A DNA stretch of 64,000 nt from Adhaeribacter radiodurans. GTDB taxonomy: Bacteria; Bacteroidota; Bacteroidia; Cytophagales; Hymenobacteraceae. Location of the stretch: the NCBI RefSeq assembly GCF_014075995.1, contig NZ_CP055153.1, positions 2,108,001 through 2,172,000 of the forward strand, given 5' to 3'. Of the stretch, positions 44,133-52,242 are shown in pieces (the first letter of the stretch is position 1; the number at the start of each line of letters is the position of its first letter). The translations under genes were made by a program, and so were the position numbers. A model generated the notes under the pieces. That model did no database searches, was not told where the DNA came from, and saw only the letters and a program-made list of their open reading frames with translations.

Positions 44133-44600
44133 CTAAGCGGTTTCCGGCAGCAGCACTTGCATACCGTACTCGGCAAAGATAGCAATAATCTGGGGCAGGT
44201 CCGGTGTGCCGGGTGGCAGGGCCGCTAGTTTCGTAAAAAAAGCTTCAAAATTAGCCCCAGGTACAACCGTGAAAATAGCTTTCGCCGCTTTGCTGCTGGC
44301 ATTTTGAAAAGCATGGGCTACCCCTTTGGGAAAGAAAATACTTGCACCCGCCTGAGCGAGAAAAGTCTTTTCACCCAGTAAGATCTCTAACTTGCCTTCT
44401 ACCAGGTAAATAAATTCATCTTCCCGCTCGTGCATGTGCGGGGGAAGTCCCAGGCCGGGCGGGGTAACTACCTCAAACACATAATAAGCACCTTGGGTGG
44501 TTTGTTGCGAGAAAATAGTAGTGATGGAATGGCCAAGCAGATAAAAGTTTTTTCCTTGACTCTGATGGACGATGCCGCCAGATAATGGCTGGGTTTGCAT
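44133..44600 (-). CDS. Cupin-domain protein, paralogue of the 5251 gene
   Basis: A 155-residue cupin. Motif 1 is GLPPHMHEREDEFIYLVEGK with His55, His57 and Glu62; motif 2 is GASIFFPKGVAHAFQN with His96. The C-terminal part (VVPGANFEAFFTKLAALPPG, FAEYGMQVLLPET) parallels that of the cupin at 5251. Probably a cytoplasmic metal-dependent dioxygenase or isomerase of a small molecule. It follows a Crp/Fnr gene by 85 bp on the same strand, so the pair is the same combination as at 4604-5748. Confidence 0.8.
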   Translation of the reverse strand: MQTQPLSGGIVHQSQGKNFYLLGHSITTIFSQQTTQGAYYVFEVVTPPGLGLPPHMHEREDEFIYLVEGKLEILLGEKTFLAQAGASIFFPKGVAHAFQNASSKAAKAIFTVVPGANFEAFFTKLAALPPGTPDLPQIIAIFAEYGMQVLLPETA

Positions 44601-44685
44601 GTTTTCAAATTAGTGCCTAGTGCCGGCAGTGAATTAGTTCATTAACAAACCAAAAGTATCAGGCTGGATCTTTAAAATTCTGCAC

Positions 44686-45300
44686 CTATGTTAAGAAATC
44701 AGCATCCACCGAAATTAATTTACGCACGCGGCTGAGCGATTGGGGTTTAATGCCGAAATAAGAGGCAATATATTGCTGGGGTATCCGGGCCACGATGGCA
44801 GGTTCATTTTTAAGCAGGTTCAGGTATTTTTCTTCGGCCGATTCGGTTTGCCGGGCAATGAACTTGCGCTGCGTCTCCTCTAATGTTTCGCGGGAGCGCC
44901 GGCGGTACCATTTTTCAAATGCCGGGGTGCGATCCATAGCCGTTTCCCAGTCGTGCTTGTCCACGTACACGATTTCCGTTTTTTCCAGAGCCTGGATGCC
45001 GGAGATAGACGGATGGCCCGAGTAAAAACTGGTTTTATCACCAGCCCATTGGCCGGCAAAAGCGAAGAATAGCGTCAGTTCATCGCCTTTGTCGTTGGTA
45101 TGAAACCCTCGCAGACAACCTGAGTTTACCAACGCGACATAGCGGCAGTATTGATTCTGGTGATTAAAAAATTCCTTTTTCTTCAAAACCCGCACCTTAA
45201 AATAGGAAGTTAGTTGGTGGAACTCTTCCGCACTAAAAGTGATGTCGCCCGCTGCTTCGAGAACTTGGCGCAGGGGTAAAAATGTATTCGGATGAACCAT
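44686..45300 (-). CDS. Crp/Fnr-family transcriptional regulator
   Basis: A 204-residue regulator with the barrel domain (KKKEFFNHQNQYCRYVALVN, GCLRGFHTNDKGDELTLFFA) and a short terminal helix-turn-helix (IPQQYIASYFGIKPQSLSRV). No Fnr cysteine cluster is present. It is transcribed with, or just before, the cupin gene downstream. The recognition helix differs from those at 4604 and 30386 (KPQSLSRV versus TPETLSRY/TPETLSRV), so its target site may differ too. A stem-loop lies about 180 bp upstream. Confidence 0.85.
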   Translation of the reverse strand: MVHPNTFLPLRQVLEAAGDITFSAEEFHQLTSYFKVRVLKKKEFFNHQNQYCRYVALVNSGCLRGFHTNDKGDELTLFFAFAGQWAGDKTSFYSGHPSISGIQALEKTEIVYVDKHDWETAMDRTPAFEKWYRRRSRETLEETQRKFIARQTESAEEKYLNLLKNEPAIVARIPQQYIASYFGIKPQSLSRVRKLISVDADFLT

Positions 45301-45687
45301 GCCCAGTAGAATTTATTCTAAATAAAATAAATTCTATTGAAAAAGCCTTAGTGGGAAATTAAATTTTTTCGAGAAATAGAAGCTTATAAATAGGGTCTTA
45401 CATGCTACATAAAGTTTTGATTATATAATTTTTTACGGCAGAACAGAAACCAACGGGGTATACCTTCAGTTTTTGGAAGGTACTTAAATCAAACGAGTTT
45501 AAGTACCTTAATCTATATCTATTAAATCCCCTTCCATTCACCTTAACAAGAAATGTATTTCAGTCTTATAAGTCGTTTTATGTTAAATAAGTTAATATAT
45601 CTTATTAGAACGTGTTTAACTGAAAAATTAGAACAAAATTCTAAAGTAAATTTCGCTTGGTATTTATATAAGGACGCTTTCTTACCT
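45301..45687. other. AT-rich intergenic region with one strong hairpin
   Basis: Holds the promoter region of the Crp/Fnr gene and the 3' flank of the desaturase gene. The only structure seen is the 12-bp-stem hairpin at 45477-45509. Confidence 0.35.
45477..45509. terminator. Perfect 12-bp hairpin between the desaturase and Crp/Fnr genes
   Basis: AAGGTACTTAAA (45477-45488) and TTTAAGTACCTT (45498-45509) pair perfectly around a 9-nt loop. It lies 180 bp after the end of the lipid operon. A following T-run is lacking on either side, so it may be a weak terminator or a symmetric regulatory site. Confidence 0.4.
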
Positions 45688-46590
45688 TCAATTTTTAGGT
45701 TCTGGCTCTTTCGTTAACCGGGGCCCTTTCCACAAACGAATATAATTCTTTAAAAAGGTAATTCTTTGGCTTCCAGCTTTGACTAATAGAGGGAGATGAA
45801 TCCAGGAAACCTGGGGGTTCTGATGATGCGCCAAATGTAAATTAAAGTTCAGGTAGAGCCAATTTGCCCAAAATGGCACATGAAGATTATGTGCTCCGTT
45901 GATGATATCTCTTGGGCTGAAGGCATGGTTTACATAATTCTGCGAGGACCACAAAAAACCATGCATCCCAAAGAGCACCAGCCAGCAAGACCATTTAAGT
46001 TGAAGTAAGTAAAAACAAGCCGTGCAAAATAACAAAATAAGCCAGCTCTCTACCATTGATCGCTTAACCTTTTGTTCTTGCTCACTCCCCTTTATGAAGC
46101 CTGCGATTTCTTTGTGAGAACGAAAAAATTTGGTAAATAATAAGCGTGGTGCAAAGGCGAATAGTATTACTGCCAACCAAAGAGCAAAATAGCCCAACCC
46201 AATCATCATGGCATATAAGTTACCATATCGGCGCCATTTTTCCTGGTGCTCATAATACAGGTCCCACATTTCTTCATCGGTTCGGTTCTTTTTATGATGC
46301 TTTAAATGACAATGTTTAAAAAAGCTATAAGGCACTATAAACAGGGTACACAACCATCGTCCCATAAAAGCATTCATTTTTTCATTAGGATGAAGAATAT
46401 TGTGTTCGGCTTCGTGTATAAGAGAATAAACAGGTACCATGATAAAAGCAAACATAATCCCATACATAATTACCCATCCTAAGTGAGTAGCATGAGAAGC
46501 TTTCCACAATAAAGAGAAATAGGAAACTGTACAAACAGCAGTAAGAATGATGTTTGTTTTAACCGGTATTTTATATAAATTCAACAACAC
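45688..46590 (-). CDS. Fatty-acid desaturase/hydroxylase-type membrane di-iron enzyme
   Basis: About 300 residues from GTG 46590, which lies 6 bp after the stop of the BtaA-like gene. Three histidine boxes mark the family: HEAEHN (near residue 64), HCHLKHHKKN (near 92) and HLAHHQNP (near 255). Four hydrophobic helices surround them (NIILTAVCTVSYFSLLW, IMYGIMFAFIMVPVYSLI, YAMMIGLGYFALWLAVILFA, LILLFCTACFYLLQLKWSCW). Such enzymes use a di-iron centre and O2 to desaturate or hydroxylate acyl chains or alkanes in the inner membrane. Last gene of the AAR-ADO operon, so it probably modifies the chain of the operon's product. Confidence 0.82.
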   Translation of the reverse strand: MLLNLYKIPVKTNIILTAVCTVSYFSLLWKASHATHLGWVIMYGIMFAFIMVPVYSLIHEAEHNILHPNEKMNAFMGRWLCTLFIVPYSFFKHCHLKHHKKNRTDEEMWDLYYEHQEKWRRYGNLYAMMIGLGYFALWLAVILFAFAPRLLFTKFFRSHKEIAGFIKGSEQEQKVKRSMVESWLILLFCTACFYLLQLKWSCWLVLFGMHGFLWSSQNYVNHAFSPRDIINGAHNLHVPFWANWLYLNFNLHLAHHQNPQVSWIHLPLLVKAGSQRITFLKNYIRLWKGPRLTKEPEPKN

Positions 46591-46596
46591 TGGTTT

Positions 46597-47706
46597 TTAT
46601 TTAACAATGGTGTAAGCCGCTACTTTGCCATATACAAAAGACCGATCTTGGAATTGAATCTCCTTACTCAGATCACTGTCTTGAATAATGTTGCTCTGCA
46701 GATTTTCCGGCACCTCTCTCGGAATCATTAAATTGCGGAAAATAAGTCGGGCCCCGGGCTTGCTGGTGCGTAGTACTTCTGAAAATAACTTGTGAGTATC
46801 GGCCTTATCCATCAATTCACAGATGTTGGATAAGGCCATTGCGTCAAATAAATTATCCTGCTGTACTTCCAACCAATATTTACTATCGGCTGTTACCGGA
46901 TGGATCCGATCTATGTTTTTTTTAATAACATTAAAATTCTCCTGTTGTAAATAAGCAGGAATGCTTTTTTCATTCTGATAGTGCCCCAGTAAATAAAGTG
47001 CAAGAAAATAATTGGTTTGTACGGGCAAATCACAGATGGCATGGCCAGCTCTTTTGTGAAAACTTTCCGAAAAGGATGCGGAGCCATCATCAAAATGGAA
47101 ATAATCACCATCTAACCCTCCTTTTGCTAAACGTTTTTTATTGAACAAAGTCTTGAATATCCATTGCCATCGACCATTGTTCCATTCCGTATCATAAAGC
47201 TTTTTTTGTTCCTCTAAGGTTTTTAATCCAAACAACCTCTTTGTTTTTCCATATCCTTGTAAAGTGCGCAGTAGCCAGCTCGCGATTTTTACAAATCGTT
47301 CATACCGGCCATTCATGATGATCCCTTTTTCTATGAGACTATTATTGTTCAACCAAAAGGACCTGGCTTCGGGAGAAAGGTCAGATATCAGTTTTCGAAA
47401 AATAAGTGAACGTTTAGGGTGATGGCGGAGTCCGAGAAATGCCAATAATTCTTCGTAGTCAAGATACCGAAAAGCAGCTTGTTTTAACTCCATCAGATAA
47501 GTTTGAGCGGCATTTATATCTACGCAATAAATTTGTCTCGGATTAAAACGCAGAAAGCCCAGTGTATTACATCCTCCGGAGGTAATAGTAAAAACAGTAT
47601 CATCTGCTTTTATTTGCAAAGCTCTTTCATCCATAGCTGGATCTTCCCAGTTATGAGTGAAAATCAATTTGCTTAGCTGAACTTGTCCTTTGGTTTCAGG
47701 CTTCAT
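46597..47706 (-). CDS. BtaA-like 3-amino-3-carboxypropyl transferase (DUF3419)
   Basis: A 369-residue protein matching the family of BtaA, the S-adenosylmethionine:diacylglycerol 3-amino-3-carboxypropyl transferase that makes the homoserine head group of betaine lipids. Visible motifs are KLIFTHNWEDPAMDERALQI, DDTVFTITSGGCNTLGFLRF (SAM loop), YCVDINAAQTYLMELKQAAF and the later LSNICELMDKADTHKLFSEV. It is shorter than Rhodobacter BtaA. Its start overlaps the end of the AAR-like gene by 11 bp, so translation is coupled. No BtaB methyltransferase is nearby, so the acceptor or final product may differ from betaine lipid. Confidence 0.8.
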   Translation of the reverse strand: MKPETKGQVQLSKLIFTHNWEDPAMDERALQIKADDTVFTITSGGCNTLGFLRFNPRQIYCVDINAAQTYLMELKQAAFRYLDYEELLAFLGLRHHPKRSLIFRKLISDLSPEARSFWLNNNSLIEKGIIMNGRYERFVKIASWLLRTLQGYGKTKRLFGLKTLEEQKKLYDTEWNNGRWQWIFKTLFNKKRLAKGGLDGDYFHFDDGSASFSESFHKRAGHAICDLPVQTNYFLALYLLGHYQNEKSIPAYLQQENFNVIKKNIDRIHPVTADSKYWLEVQQDNLFDAMALSNICELMDKADTHKLFSEVLRTSKPGARLIFRNLMIPREVPENLQSNIIQDSDLSKEIQFQDRSFVYGKVAAYTIVK

Positions 47707-48799
47707 TTTTCAAAATCATTTCGCTTTCCAGACAACCCTGTTCATCAAACAAAGGAGCCGTTACAATACCATGTTTCGCCGCCATAGCCCGTATTTCTGC
47801 CATGGCCTGGGTGGTAATATTACCTCTACCCATTGAATACGAAACGGGGTTATTTTCCATTGCCAGAACTACTGACTCCAAAATGCAGCCATGCGATACA
47901 TCTTGGATGGCAAACTGATAAATGTGTTGCTTATAATCCTGACTACTTGTAAAGCCCCCTTTTACCATTCCCATACCGCCAAAAAATAAGCGACGTTCTT
48001 GAAGTTCTGGAGAAGAATGTAAGTTTTTAGGATAACCCGCATCACAAATAATTGCGTGCTTTGGTAATAACCCCATATCACAATTGTGTAATAAAGAACT
48101 AGCTACACAAATAACCATATCGGCTTGCGGCAGCAGGTCATTGATATGAACCGAACTTATGGCTTTAATATTTTCTTTGCCCAACAAGGCTTGTTGTTTT
48201 TGCAAAGGACCGGATTGTCTGGCATTTAATAGTAATTGCTTTACCTTGCCGGCAAAATAAGTAACACAAGCTCTACCAATATCGCCGGTAGCACCAATAA
48301 TTAGTAACTTGGATTCACTTAGCGGTTGCTCCCATAATTTGCTTGCTTTTTCTATTCCTTCAGCAATAAATGCTGCTGTTAAGGTATTACCAGTTGTAAA
48401 ACTTGTCTGCTTCAGTTGGGTAATACTATTATTTCCGCATTCTAATAGTATAGAAGTAAATCCCCCTAATGAAACTACATTAGCTCCCAAAGAGGCGGCA
48501 CAAGCACAGGCATCTTTAACTTTATTCAGATTCTTGTGAAGGTATTTACTGTCTAATTCATCCGGAGAAATAAAGGTTTCTATATATGAACCATGCACAA
48601 CTCCTCGCACCGCGGATACCATTTTGATATCGAATAATTTACGGGGAGGAATAAAAGAATAAACTTCTTTTATTTTTTCTACTGATAAGGGTGCATTATT
48701 CTCTTTCTGCCGTAGGGCATTTACAAAGCGCTCCACTTTTGTCCACTTATCCTGGTGGCCTATTATGGCGAAATTTAAGCGGGAAGGTTGATGACCCAT
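47696..48799 (-). CDS. Acyl-ACP reductase (AAR)-like, fatty aldehyde-forming
   Basis: A 367-residue homologue of cyanobacterial long-chain acyl-ACP reductase, which reduces acyl-ACP to fatty aldehyde with NADPH. Shared motifs: SLGGFTSILLE (residues 110-120; GGFSSI in cyanobacteria), FTTGNTLTAAF (134-144; FTTGNTHTA), the Rossmann loop IIGATGDIGRACV (168-179), ICDAGYPKNL (251-260; VDGGYPKN) and the catalytic Cys305 in HGCILESVVLAME, which corresponds to Cys294 of Synechococcus AAR (FACFAEAILLEFE). The N-terminal acyl-binding region begins LNFAIIGHQ. The gene overlaps the ADO-like gene by 25 bp and the BtaA-like gene by 11 bp. Confidence 0.88.
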   Translation of the reverse strand: MGHQPSRLNFAIIGHQDKWTKVERFVNALRQKENNAPLSVEKIKEVYSFIPPRKLFDIKMVSAVRGVVHGSYIETFISPDELDSKYLHKNLNKVKDACACAASLGANVVSLGGFTSILLECGNNSITQLKQTSFTTGNTLTAAFIAEGIEKASKLWEQPLSESKLLIIGATGDIGRACVTYFAGKVKQLLLNARQSGPLQKQQALLGKENIKAISSVHINDLLPQADMVICVASSLLHNCDMGLLPKHAIICDAGYPKNLHSSPELQERRLFFGGMGMVKGGFTSSQDYKQHIYQFAIQDVSHGCILESVVLAMENNPVSYSMGRGNITTQAMAEIRAMAAKHGIVTAPLFDEQGCLESEMILKNEA

Positions 48800-49515
48800 T
48801 GCAGCGTTTTTTCGCCTGGCAAGCCTATTCGATCCAAGGTTTTCATATATAAGTTCAAGGCGTTACCTCGCATGGTAGTTACATCCAGCGATACATTGGG
48901 CAATGATTCCTTCATACACGTTCCTTTACAAACTCCACAATGTCCTTTTAAATCAGTTTGAGCCGTCCACTCGGCTAATATCCCCATACAATCCCAATGA
49001 ATCGCTTCTACTTTTTGGTAAAAAGCAAAAGAGTCTTTATTCATTTCAGCCTGCAACAGATTAATAGAATGTTCAATATGTTCTTCTTCTTCTGCCGAGA
49101 TGGCCCTGAACAAGGCACCAATTTCATTATCTAAGACTTGGCCAACATCATGGTACATACTTACCGCAAAGCACTCCAGCATTACTTCCTGGATAATGAT
49201 GCAGCCAATGCAATCTTTCTGCTTAGCATATTTTAAGAAACAATCCCGCACATTTTTCCAATAATATCCTTCCATATTAATGATAGGCTGCAGCCCAAAT
49301 TGCTTGGCCACCGCGATGAAACCCTCAGCATGGTTTCGTTCGCAGTTAGCATGTTCTACCGCTTCCATTTTTTCGTGTACATCATCAATGGCACCAGCCA
49401 AAGAGGCAAAATTGGACATCCCAATGAGCTCTCCGGTAATAGCTTGGGATAATATATCCGTTATAACGGCTTGTTGTTCGGCAGCAATCGGTTCGGATAA
49501 TAGCGGCTTTTCCAT
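48775..49515 (-). CDS. Aldehyde-deformylating oxygenase (ADO)-like di-iron protein
   Basis: With ATG 49515 the protein has 246 residues. Ligands of the ferritin-like di-iron centre of cyanobacterial ADO are all present at nearly identical positions: Glu29 (GEL), Glu59 and His62 (CERNHAEGF), Glu114 (LECFAVSMYHD), Glu143 and His146 (ExxH in EEEEHIEHS). The spacing 3-52-29-3 equals that recalled for Synechococcus ADO (60/63/115/144/147). The segment CIIIQEVMLECFAV mirrors CLLIQALIIECFAI of ADO. ADO converts fatty aldehyde plus O2 to alkane and formate. The C-terminal 55 residues are unusual, with GHCGVCKGTC (Cys193, 196, 200). The frame also opens at TTG 49533, but the ATG is 10 bp after the GNAT stop and preferred. 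Confidence 0.87.
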   Translation of the reverse strand: MEKPLLSEPIAAEQQAVITDILSQAITGELIGMSNFASLAGAIDDVHEKMEAVEHANCERNHAEGFIAVAKQFGLQPIINMEGYYWKNVRDCFLKYAKQKDCIGCIIIQEVMLECFAVSMYHDVGQVLDNEIGALFRAISAEEEEHIEHSINLLQAEMNKDSFAFYQKVEAIHWDCMGILAEWTAQTDLKGHCGVCKGTCMKESLPNVSLDVTTMRGNALNLYMKTLDRIGLPGEKTLQWVINLPA

Positions 49516-49525
49516 GGATATTATT

Positions 49526-50572
49526 TTATACAAGTGAAAAATCTTCGTAAATCACACTATGACTGATCTCATCTACCATTTCGGAATGCCCGGCTAAGCT
49601 AGTCAACAATCCGTGGGATATAAATATAAATTGCTTCCAGCGATCCATTAACTTTATGAGTCGTTCATCATTTTCATTTATTGCAATATTCAAAAAATGG
49701 TAATTATTGTCGAAGGCCCAGTGCCGAGCTTGTTGGATGACACTGACCAGGTCTGCTTCCTTATTATTTTCTACCCCTAAGTATCGTACGTAGGCAATGC
49801 GCAACGCTTCATTCTTCTGGGGCAAGGTTGGTATTGAAATAAAAGCACTTACCCCTTTTAATAAATTTAACAGAAGAGCTAAACTAAATGGATAATCAAG
49901 TACCACATTTTGTTTATAACTGCTTGTATCAGTAATAGAAATGGCTGCACTTATAAAACCCGAATTTTCTTTTATGAAATGAATACAGCCATCTAAATGA
50001 TTAATAACCGGGTGAAAACGGTATCGTTGATAAAAGGATGTATAAAAACAATTCAATTTATTGTTTACATCGATACCTTCCAAAACGTGGTAACCAGGCG
50101 ACGTTCTTCGCGGTAAAACCTGATATATAAAGAATCGACCCATTCTTTTAAACTGCGGGATACCTAATCTTCCATCAAAAAAAGGCATGACCGCCTGATT
50201 ACCATCTGCGGCAGTACACAATAACAAGTCAGCATTGTGTTTCTTAAGTTCATCATACATGTGCCCCACTAAACGATAAGCAAGAGAACTTCCTTTTAAA
50301 AAAGGATGCACTTTTAAATCACCCAAATAGAATACTGGGGTTTGATTTTGCCTATACATAAAATTTTGCCTGGCTGCGGTAAAACATCCTACTATTTCTT
50401 TATTTTCATTTTCGGCTACCAGAGCTATGAATTCTCCTCTTTGTCGCAGCAGTTCAAAAAAATCTGGATGGCGATCTACTCGCAAACTAATAACCCCTTT
50501 CATGGGAGTAAGCCCCGTAAGGGTTATCAGTTTTTCTGAATCAAACGGCACTGCGTTCCGAATCTTAAACAT
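49526..50572 (-). CDS. GNAT-family N-acyltransferase, first gene of the AAR-ADO operon
   Basis: A 348-residue protein with an N-terminal GNAT domain (residues about 1-150): FKIRNAVPFDSEKLI as strand/helix 1, EFIALVAENENKEIVGCF as strands 2-3 and FYLGDLKVHPFLKGSSLAYR as the acetyl- or acyl-CoA-binding strand 4 and loop. The second half (about 190-345) looks like another GNAT-like fold lacking clear motifs. Such tandem-GNAT proteins can transfer acyl groups from acyl-CoA or acyl-ACP to amines. Its position ahead of ADO, AAR, BtaA-like and desaturase genes with minimal spacing (10 bp to ADO) argues for a role in the same pathway, possibly N-acylating an amino-lipid. The substrate is inferred only. 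Confidence 0.72.
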   Translation of the reverse strand: MFKIRNAVPFDSEKLITLTGLTPMKGVISLRVDRHPDFFELLRQRGEFIALVAENENKEIVGCFTAARQNFMYRQNQTPVFYLGDLKVHPFLKGSSLAYRLVGHMYDELKKHNADLLLCTAADGNQAVMPFFDGRLGIPQFKRMGRFFIYQVLPRRTSPGYHVLEGIDVNNKLNCFYTSFYQRYRFHPVINHLDGCIHFIKENSGFISAAISITDTSSYKQNVVLDYPFSLALLLNLLKGVSAFISIPTLPQKNEALRIAYVRYLGVENNKEADLVSVIQQARHWAFDNNYHFLNIAINENDERLIKLMDRWKQFIFISHGLLTSLAGHSEMVDEISHSVIYEDFSLV

Positions 50573-51059
50573 CTAAGAAATAATTAATAACTTTATACTA
50601 TATATGTACTTATCTTTTAATTAATTATTAATCAATTGTTTTTAAAAGGATAGGATGTTAGATAATTATATAGGCTATTTTAAAATGATATAAATAAATA
50701 TATGTAAAATTTTTAGATTTAATTAAACTTTTTGTTAATAATTTATTTAAAAATACTATTAATTAAGTTTACACTTAGTAAAGTATAATCTTCTTATAAT
50801 TAGACTTCTGCTAAGTTTAAGACTATAACCAATGTTATCCTATGATTGTCTGGATACTTATATTCGGATAAAAAGAGAAGAAAGGAAGGAGTAAGATTCT
50901 TACTGTTATAAGGTGTAAAAAACCCGTTTTACATGATAATCCCCTTCTTTTATCTATGGTTTACTTTGAACAGTTCCATTAAGCCTACATGAGCTTGCAT
51001 CAGGATAGAGAAAGCTACATACCCTTCTTTATAATCTACCTGTTTAAACGGTTAAAGTT
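50573..51059. other. AT-rich upstream region of the lipid operon
   Basis: 487 bp, strongly AT-rich near the operon start. It must contain the promoter of the five-gene operon (minus strand), but no Crp-type palindrome and no clear -7 box were found. An IS110 remnant begins at its far end. Confidence 0.35.
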
Positions 51060-52072
51060 ATGATCCCACCCGCAAAACAAAAAGTAGTTGGAATTGATGT
51101 AAGTAAAGATTTTTTGGCCATTAGCTACCTGGTAGAGGAAAAGGTGCAACACTTGGAAGAAGAAAATACCAAAGCTGGTTTTCGGCAGCTAATTAAGGAA
51201 TGTGGCACGGAGAGCCTCTATGTAATGGAAGCAAAACCCCAGATACACGGCATCAGGTCGGTAGGTTTGGCATCTACTATTTGCAACTGGCTTACTACTT
51301 ATTTGAGCAAGGCGCGCAAGGTAGGAGTAGTAAATCCGGTAATTATCAAGCGCTACATCCAGATGCATCTGGGCAAAGGTAAAAGTGGTAAGAAGGATGC
51401 TCAATGGATTCGGCGCTATGGAGAGCAGAATCAAATGACCTCCTGGCAGCCCGAGTAGCCGGTGATCGTCCAATGCCGGCAACTAGAACAAGTTACCGAG
51501 CAACTCAATAAGCAAAGAACCATGGTCATTAACTCTCTGGAGGCGCTGGAGCAACAACCGGTGGTGAGCAAATTAGCCGTGAAAGGCCTCCAGCAAACCT
51601 TAAAAATGCTGAATAAGCAAGTCAAGCAAATCCAGGAAAAGCTACTAGCCACTCTGGAGAATACTTTTAAAAGAGAGATCCAATTACTTTCTTCTATCCC
51701 AGGGATTGGTAAAAAGACCGCCGGAATGTTGCTTTTATTTGCCGGCAGGTTCCATAAAATGGATAATTATTGCCAACTGATTGCCAAAGCGGGTTTATCG
51801 CCTCGGGAATATACTTCCGGCTCGAGTGTTAGAGGAAAGACGCACATCACCAAAATGGGCGGCAGCTTAATCCGCAGCAAATTGTATGTATGCAGCTTTT
51901 CGGCTAAGAAATCCAATGCCGCTTGTAAGGCCCTTTCGAGCGGTTGGTGGCTAAAGGCAAAAATGGCAAACTAGCCTTAATTGCAGTTTGCAATAAGCTC
52001 TTGAAACAGGCATTTGCCATTGTTAAATCGGGTATTCCCTACCAGCTTGATTACACTAAAATTATAACCTAA
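51060..52072 (+). pseudogene. IS110-family transposase with in-frame stop and late frameshift
   Basis: The N-terminal DEDD RuvC-like domain is visible (VVGIDVSKDFLAISYLVEE, LYVMEAKPQIHG, KDAQWIRRYG), then TAG 51456 in the same frame, a coiled coil (KQVKQIQEKLLATLENTFKR) and the C-terminal transposase-20 helix-hairpin-helix with the catalytic Ser region (LLSSIPGIGKKTAGMLLLFA, YCQLIAKAGLSPREYTSGSS). A frameshift near 51940 moves the end to another frame (LFERLVAKGKNGKLALIAVC ... DYTKIIT) stopping at 52070. The metal site appears altered: the family usually has TGxY where this has MEAK. A dead copy. Confidence 0.82.
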
Positions 52073-52242
52073 AAACCTTGGCTTTTATCACAGTTCATGT
52101 AAAATAGAATTAAATTCTTGAAAGTGGAGGCATCACGTTGTGCCAAATCTGGTATAAAATCAAATAGGTCATATTATTGGTAATCCTGCTAATACCTGTA
52201 CCTGTAGAAAGTAGGAATTATAAAATAGAGGCAAAAAACACA

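Noticed and set aside
48775-49515. Reading the ADO-like protein as bacterioferritin or rubrerythrin
   Set aside because: The ligand spacing 3-52-29-3 and the CIIIQEVMLECFAV helix match ADO; rubrerythrin-type ExxH spacing and the rubredoxin CxxC pair arrangement differ, although the C-terminal cysteines invite the comparison.
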